DNA of 10,133 nt from Timaviella sp038204505 (GTDB taxonomy: Bacteria; Cyanobacteriota; Cyanobacteriia; Elainellales; Elainellaceae), in the NCBI GenBank assembly GCA_038204505.1, contig JBBRCV010000206.1:1-10133 (forward strand), written 5' to 3'. Positions 6,252 through 10,133 of the stretch are shown in pieces (the first letter of the stretch is position 1; each line of letters begins with the position of its first letter). The translations under genes and the position numbers were made by a program. Below the pieces are notes generated by a model, which saw only the letters and a list, made by a program, of their open reading frames with translations, made no database searches and was not told where the DNA came from.

Positions 6252-8843
6252 ATGACTCTTCTCAACTCTGCTCACTCGTCGGTATCTGAGGAATTTGAAC
6301 AAGTTTCAGAATGGATAACTCCCAATGGAGTTGCCTCAGAAAGTACGGTATCCAGTGATCCCCTTAAGCCTGATCCCCTCAAAACAGCGACAGGGGTATA
6401 TGTGACAGTCCACGGACATTTCTACCAGCCGCCCCGCGAAAATCCTTATCTCAATGCTGTCGAGCGCCAGCCCAGTGCTGCTCCTTGCCACGACTGGAAC
6501 GAGCGAGTTCATCAAGAGTGCTATCGTCCCAATGCGTTTGCCCGTGTTCTCAACAATCAGGGCGAAGTCGTAGGGATCGTCAACAACTTTGAGTCTCTCA
6601 GCTTCAATATTGGACCGACATTGATGAGCTGGATGGAACGCCACGATGTAGAGACGTACCAACGAATTTTGGAAGCCGATCGCCATAGCTGTGAACGCCT
6701 GAATGGACATGGCAATGCGATCGCCCAAGTCTATAATCACATCATCATGCCCCTCGCCAACGAGCGCGATAAATATACCCAAATTCGCTGGGGAAAAGCC
6801 GATTTCTGCAAACGGTTTGGGCACGATCCCGAAGGGATGTGGCTGGCAGAAACTGCCGTCGATTATCCCACTCTAGAAGCACTGATTGCAGAGGATATTC
6901 GCTTCATTATCCTTGCGCCATCCCAGGCACAGCGCTGTCGCCCTTTATCTGAAAATTCCTCCTGGCTAGAAGTTGGCGGCGGACAAATTGATCCAGTTCG
7001 TCCCTATCGCTGTTATTTACCAGGACAAGACAAATACATCGACATTTTCTTTTACGATGGACCCATTTCGCGGGACATGGGTTTTAATGACGTGCTTCTG
7101 AGTTCCGGGCGCTTTGCAGGACGGATTAGCACAGCAGTTCGGGCAGATCATCTGCCCTCGCAGTTGATTTCGGTCGCCACGGATGGCGAAACATTTGGTC
7201 ATCATAAAAAGGGCAGCGAAAAGGCTTTAGCTTATGCCTTGACCGAGGAATTCCCTAGGCGGGGTTGGACAGTCACTAACTATGCCCATTACCTTAGCCT
7301 CAGTTCCCCCACTTGGGAAGTGGAACTCAAGCCCGTTACTGCTTGGAGCTGTTCCCACGGGGTCGATCGCTGGCAACACGACTGCGGTTGTGGTGGCGGT
7401 GGTGGCTGGCACTTAAAGTGGCGCAGACCTTTGCGAGATAGCTTGGATTGGCTGCGAGATCAGCTCATCAAAGTTTACGAAGACACTGCCCCTAACTTCT
7501 TCCGTGATCCCTGGAAAGTCCGCGATGAATATGTGCAGGTGATTCTCGATCGCACCCCCACCCACATTCACCAGTTCTTGACCAAACACCAACCTCATCG
7601 GCTAACGTCTACAGAAAAGGTAGATGCACTCCAGCTTTTAGAAATGCAGCGCCATGCCTTGCTAATGTACACAAGCTGCGGCTGGTTCTTTGAAGAAATC
7701 TCTCGTCCAGAAGGCACCCAAATCCTCCGCTATGCTGCCCGTGCACTAGAGCTAGCAGGCGATGTCTCCGGAATCCAACTTGAGAAAGGGTTTATTAAAC
7801 GCTTGGCGATCGCTCCTAGCAACGTCGAGCAGTTCCAAACAGGCGCTGAAGTTTACCGTCAACTGGTTGCACCATCCGTAGTTAGCCTAGAGCAAGTCGC
7901 AGCCCACTACGCCTTAACCTCCTTATTCACTCCCTACTCCCCTGAACAACAGATCTATTGCTACGTCGTCCATCAGCAGGATTATCAACTGCAACGCTTG
8001 GGCAATCTCACTTTAGCCGTTGGGCAAATCCAACTCATGTCAGAAATTACTCGCGCCAGTACCAACATGACTTTTGCGGTGCTGCACTTGGGCGGGTGGG
8101 ATTTCCACTGCTGCATTCAACTTTCTAAAGGACGACGGGCATACAGCCAAACCAGAGACAATTTATTTGAAGCGATGCAACAAGCCAGCGCCGCCCAAAC
8201 TATTTTGGCAATGAACAAAGCCTTCGGGGATCAGTCCTACAGTTTGCAAAATTTGTTTGCCGAGGAGCGCCATCGTCTGATGAATTTGCTTAGCCAGGAA
8301 ACCTTGACGCGTCTAGATCAACTTTATACCCAGGTTTACCGCGATAACTATGGCGTGCTGATGGCGTTCCATCGAGATCAACTAGAAGTGCCCCAGGAAC
8401 TCCAGGTGGCGGCTGAAATTGCCATTACGCAACGGGCGATCGCGGCGCTCCAGTCCCTCGAACGAGAAGCCAGCGACTTTCCACCCAGCAACCCACAGTT
8501 ATGTCTTAGCTATTTGACAGACTTGGAGGCGATCGCCATTGAAGCTCACCAACTCCACTGCCAACTCAAGCTTCCTCAAATCCCGGCAACCCTAGAGCGT
8601 CTGATTGTTCGCTGGCTCTGGAATTTGCTCAATAGCCCTAATCCTCAAACTGTTGAGGCAGATGCCCTCTGGATTCAGCGGCTAGTAGATTTGGGCAAGC
8701 AACTCCACTTGCATTTGCGCCTGGATGAAGCGCAGGAGCTTTATTACAAGCATTTGCATCAGCAGGATTCGGCGGTGCGGAGTTCGGCAGTGTTACTAGA
8801 ACTGGGGAAGGGGTTGGCGATCGGGGTAGAAGCTCGGAGTTAA
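6252..8843 (+). CDS. Glycoside hydrolase family 57 protein with C-terminal DUF3536 region
   Basis: This encodes 863 residues with no signal peptide, so it is probably cytoplasmic. A polar, Ser-rich stretch of about 47 residues precedes the GH57 barrel. Barrel motifs are HGHFYQPPRENPY (from H54), GMWLAETAVD with E200 at the position of the GH57 nucleophile, YDGPISRDMGF with D269 as the probable acid/base, and DGETFGHHKKGSEKAL from D311. A Cys/Gly cluster DCGCGGGGGWH follows, with WRRPLRDSLDWLRDQL after it. The remaining C-terminal half or so is the largely helical DUF3536 region. GH57 enzymes act on alpha-glucans (amylases, 4-alpha-glucanotransferases, branching enzymes). The specificity of the DUF3536 type is not established, so a role in glycogen or another alpha-glucan is inference. 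ATG 6252 lacks a clear ribosome site, and the conserved part starts well inside, so the true start could be slightly downstream. Confidence 0.9.
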   Translation: MTLLNSAHSSVSEEFEQVSEWITPNGVASESTVSSDPLKPDPLKTATGVYVTVHGHFYQPPRENPYLNAVERQPSAAPCHDWNERVHQECYRPNAFARVLNNQGEVVGIVNNFESLSFNIGPTLMSWMERHDVETYQRILEADRHSCERLNGHGNAIAQVYNHIIMPLANERDKYTQIRWGKADFCKRFGHDPEGMWLAETAVDYPTLEALIAEDIRFIILAPSQAQRCRPLSENSSWLEVGGGQIDPVRPYRCYLPGQDKYIDIFFYDGPISRDMGFNDVLLSSGRFAGRISTAVRADHLPSQLISVATDGETFGHHKKGSEKALAYALTEEFPRRGWTVTNYAHYLSLSSPTWEVELKPVTAWSCSHGVDRWQHDCGCGGGGGWHLKWRRPLRDSLDWLRDQLIKVYEDTAPNFFRDPWKVRDEYVQVILDRTPTHIHQFLTKHQPHRLTSTEKVDALQLLEMQRHALLMYTSCGWFFEEISRPEGTQILRYAARALELAGDVSGIQLEKGFIKRLAIAPSNVEQFQTGAEVYRQLVAPSVVSLEQVAAHYALTSLFTPYSPEQQIYCYVVHQQDYQLQRLGNLTLAVGQIQLMSEITRASTNMTFAVLHLGGWDFHCCIQLSKGRRAYSQTRDNLFEAMQQASAAQTILAMNKAFGDQSYSLQNLFAEERHRLMNLLSQETLTRLDQLYTQVYRDNYGVLMAFHRDQLEVPQELQVAAEIAITQRAIAALQSLEREASDFPPSNPQLCLSYLTDLEAIAIEAHQLHCQLKLPQIPATLERLIVRWLWNLLNSPNPQTVEADALWIQRLVDLGKQLHLHLRLDEAQELYYKHLHQQDSAVRSSAVLLELGKGLAIGVEARS

Positions 8844-8889
8844 CCCATCACCAACAGCTACATTCTAAACAGCAATTGCTCTCCAATAC

Positions 8890-10029
8890 CTAGCTGTTCT
8901 CTCCTGTAACTATCTGCCATAGGGTATCAACAGCATCCTTTACACCCTCAACTTCTGTTTCTTGTTCTTGCTCAAGCCACCGTACCAGCCTAATCACCAC
9001 TTCACTTGACAAGTGTCCCAATTGCCTCAACGCACTAGCGGCGCTAGAACGCACATTAGAGTCTTTATCTTTGAGCAGAAACAGTAACTCACCCACTACT
9101 TCATTCGAGGCTTGTCCCAATTTTCCCAACGTATAGGCAGCACTAGAACGCACACTAGAGTCTTCATCCTTGAGCAGAAACAGTAACTCACTCACTACTT
9201 CATTCGAGGCTTGTCCCACTTCTCCTAATGCGTAAGCGACGCTAGAACGGGCGACGCTAGAACGCGCACTAAGGTCTGTATCTTTAAGCAGAGACAATAA
9301 TTCATTCACCACTTCATTCGATGCATGTCCTAATTTTCCCAATGCACAGGCAGCGCTGTAACGGACATGAGAGTCTGTATCCTTGAGTAGAGTCAGTAAC
9401 TCACTTACTACTTTACTCGACGCTTGTCTCAGTTCTCCCAACGCATCAGCGGCACTAGAACGCACACGAGAGTCCTCATCCTTGAGTAAAGATAGTAACT
9501 CGCTCACTAATTCATTCGATGCTTGTCCCACTTCTCCTACTGTGTAGGCAGCACTAGAACGCACATGAGAGTCTTCATCTTTAAGCAAAGACAGTAACTC
9601 ACTTACTACTTCATTCGATGGTTGTCCCAGTCCTCCCAACGCATCGGCGGCACTAAGACGCATCCCAACGTCTTCATCTTTAAGCAAAGACAGTAACTCA
9701 CTTACTACTTCACTCGATGCTTGTCCTAATTTCCCCAACGTATAGGCGGCGATAACAGACATACTAGGCTCTTCTCCCTTGAGTAGAGCCAGTAACTCAC
9801 TTACTACTTCACTTGACGCTTGTCCCAATTTCCCCAACGCACCAGCCGCTTTGAAACCTATCCTAAAGTCTTGAGTCTTGAGTAGCAACAGCAACTCACT
9901 TACTACTTCACTTGACGCTTGTCCTAATTCTTCCAACACACAAGCCGCTCCAAGACGCACATTACAGTCTTCATCCTTGAGTAGAGACAATAGACTCACG
10001 GTTCGCCCATTTTTGAGTGAGGTGGTCAC
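8890..10029 (-). CDS. HEAT-repeat protein, probably 5'-truncated by an insertion sequence
   Basis: This encodes 379 residues, almost entirely HEAT-like repeats of 33 residues with the pattern SsEVVSELLsLLKDeDs-VRsSAAyaLGeLGQA. There are about ten units. Residues 11-38 are a partial first unit, 39-340 hold nine full ones, and 341-379 are a divergent cap (VIRLVRWLEQEQETEV to the end). Unit 8 carries five extra residues (RSSVA twice, 256-265). Such arrays form curved solenoids that bind proteins. In cyanobacteria they often lie at the C-terminus of NACHT/STAND ATPases or phycobilin-lyase-like proteins. No ATPase part is seen here. The only available start is GTG 10029, shortly after a TAG at 10036-10038. 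Residues 1-10 do not fit the repeat and probably come from the adjacent IS end, so the native N-terminus is likely lost. It converges on the GH57 gene with a 46-bp gap. Confidence 0.75.
   Translation of the reverse strand: MTTSLKNGRTVSLLSLLKDEDCNVRLGAACVLEELGQASSEVVSELLLLLKTQDFRIGFKAAGALGKLGQASSEVVSELLALLKGEEPSMSVIAAYTLGKLGQASSEVVSELLSLLKDEDVGMRLSAADALGGLGQPSNEVVSELLSLLKDEDSHVRSSAAYTVGEVGQASNELVSELLSLLKDEDSRVRSSAADALGELRQASSKVVSELLTLLKDTDSHVRYSAACALGKLGHASNEVVNELLSLLKDTDLSARSSVARSSVAYALGEVGQASNEVVSELLFLLKDEDSSVRSSAAYTLGKLGQASNEVVGELLFLLKDKDSNVRSSAASALRQLGHLSSEVVIRLVRWLEQEQETEVEGVKDAVDTLWQIVTGENS
9010..9915 (-). repeat. Tandem array of nine 99-bp units inside the HEAT gene
   Basis: Nine consecutive units of 99 bp (one lengthened by 15 bp) encode residues 39-340. 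Neighbouring units share long identical stretches such as AACTCACTTACTACTTCA on the plus strand, which implies recent duplication or gene conversion. The array is in frame throughout, with no stop codons. Confidence 0.9.
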
Positions 10030-10133
10030 ATTGGGCTAGAGTCTATGGATGAAGAAGCCTGTAGCCGTTACGACCGAACGAGTGGATGATATTCCGTTGC
10101 TCCTAGCGCAGCTCCAACGAATGGGGGTTCAAG
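10000..10133 (+). mobile_element. Left end of an insertion sequence (DUF4277/IS1634-like), cut by window edge
   Basis: HEAT-gene similarity ends at the CTCAC of 9995-9999. From about 10000 (GGTTCGCCCATTTTTGAG) the sequence is unrelated, and a transposase starts 49 bases later, a normal distance for an IS terminal region. The exact end and its inverted repeat cannot be confirmed because the other end lies outside the window. Confidence 0.55.
10049..10133 (+). CDS. Transposase, DUF4277-type (IS1634-like), N-terminal fragment
   Basis: ATG 10049 opens a frame reading MKKPVAVTTERVDDIPLLLA then QLQRMGVQ (28 codons) up to the window edge. ERVDDIPLL with AQLxRMGV is the typical N-terminus of DUF4277-containing transposases, a DDE-type group often called IS1634-like and abundant in cyanobacteria. 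The frame has a TAG at 10037-10039 just upstream, so this ATG is the first usable start. There is only a weak ribosome-site-like GAG. The recognition rests on a short segment but the motif is distinctive. Whether the element is intact cannot be seen. Confidence 0.75.
   Translation, partial: MKKPVAVTTERVDDIPLLLAQLQRMGVQ

Noticed and set aside
6336..6824. 162-codon open frame on the minus strand inside the GH57 gene
   Set aside because: It lies entirely within a gene with clear GH57 motifs, and its translation resembles no known protein.
8871..8880. AGCAATTGCT palindrome between the convergent GH57 and HEAT genes as a terminator
   Set aside because: It has only 5-bp arms, no loop and no T-run on either side, too weak to call.
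9010..9915. Regular repeats that might be taken for a CRISPR array
   Set aside because: The 99-bp period is a multiple of three, the frame is open throughout, and it encodes HEAT units. There are no conserved-repeat/unique-spacer alternations.

Overview
The window looks like chromosomal DNA of a cyanobacterium, probably a filamentous or Leptolyngbya-like one (the genus is a guess). HIP1 octamers (GCGATCGC) are scattered through genes and spacers. There is an apcF gene for a phycobilisome core subunit, and glnA carries an NtcA-type promoter. Small Uma2 genes, DUF4277-type insertion sequences and 33-residue HEAT arrays are also common accessory content in this phylum.

Layout from left to right. 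Positions 1-357 are a leader with at most the tail of an upstream gene. 358-1707 (+) encodes a secreted glycoside-hydrolase-like protein (GHL10/DUF187). 1708-2358 is a degraded patch: the first 29 codons of what I take to be a PLD/helicase-type protein run into a frameshifted small gene, followed by an intact 86-residue gene of unknown function. After a 65-bp element with short terminal inverted repeats comes an Uma2-family gene (2482-3060, +). apcF (3228-3737, -) converges on it and has its own intrinsic terminator. The 536-bp spacer between the divergent apcF and glnA genes holds a good match to a class II NtcA promoter (4034-4075). glnA (4274-5695, +) encodes a full-length type I glutamine synthetase and is followed by two hairpins. 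After a 556-bp spacer lies a large GH57/DUF3536 gene (6252-8843, +). It converges on a HEAT-repeat gene (8890-10029, -) built from nearly identical 99-bp units.

The right edge enters an insertion sequence whose DUF4277-type transposase starts at 10049. HEAT similarity stops near 9999, so the first ten codons of the HEAT reading frame are probably IS DNA and the gene has probably lost its true 5' end.

Functionally, apcF (light harvesting) and glnA (ammonium assimilation) are housekeeping genes. The GHL10 and GH57 proteins point to envelope or storage polysaccharide metabolism. The rest is accessory: Uma2, the decayed small-gene module, and the HEAT/IS junction. No complete new system is evident. 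The most unusual spots are the decayed module at 1795-2358 and the IS-truncated HEAT array at the right end.
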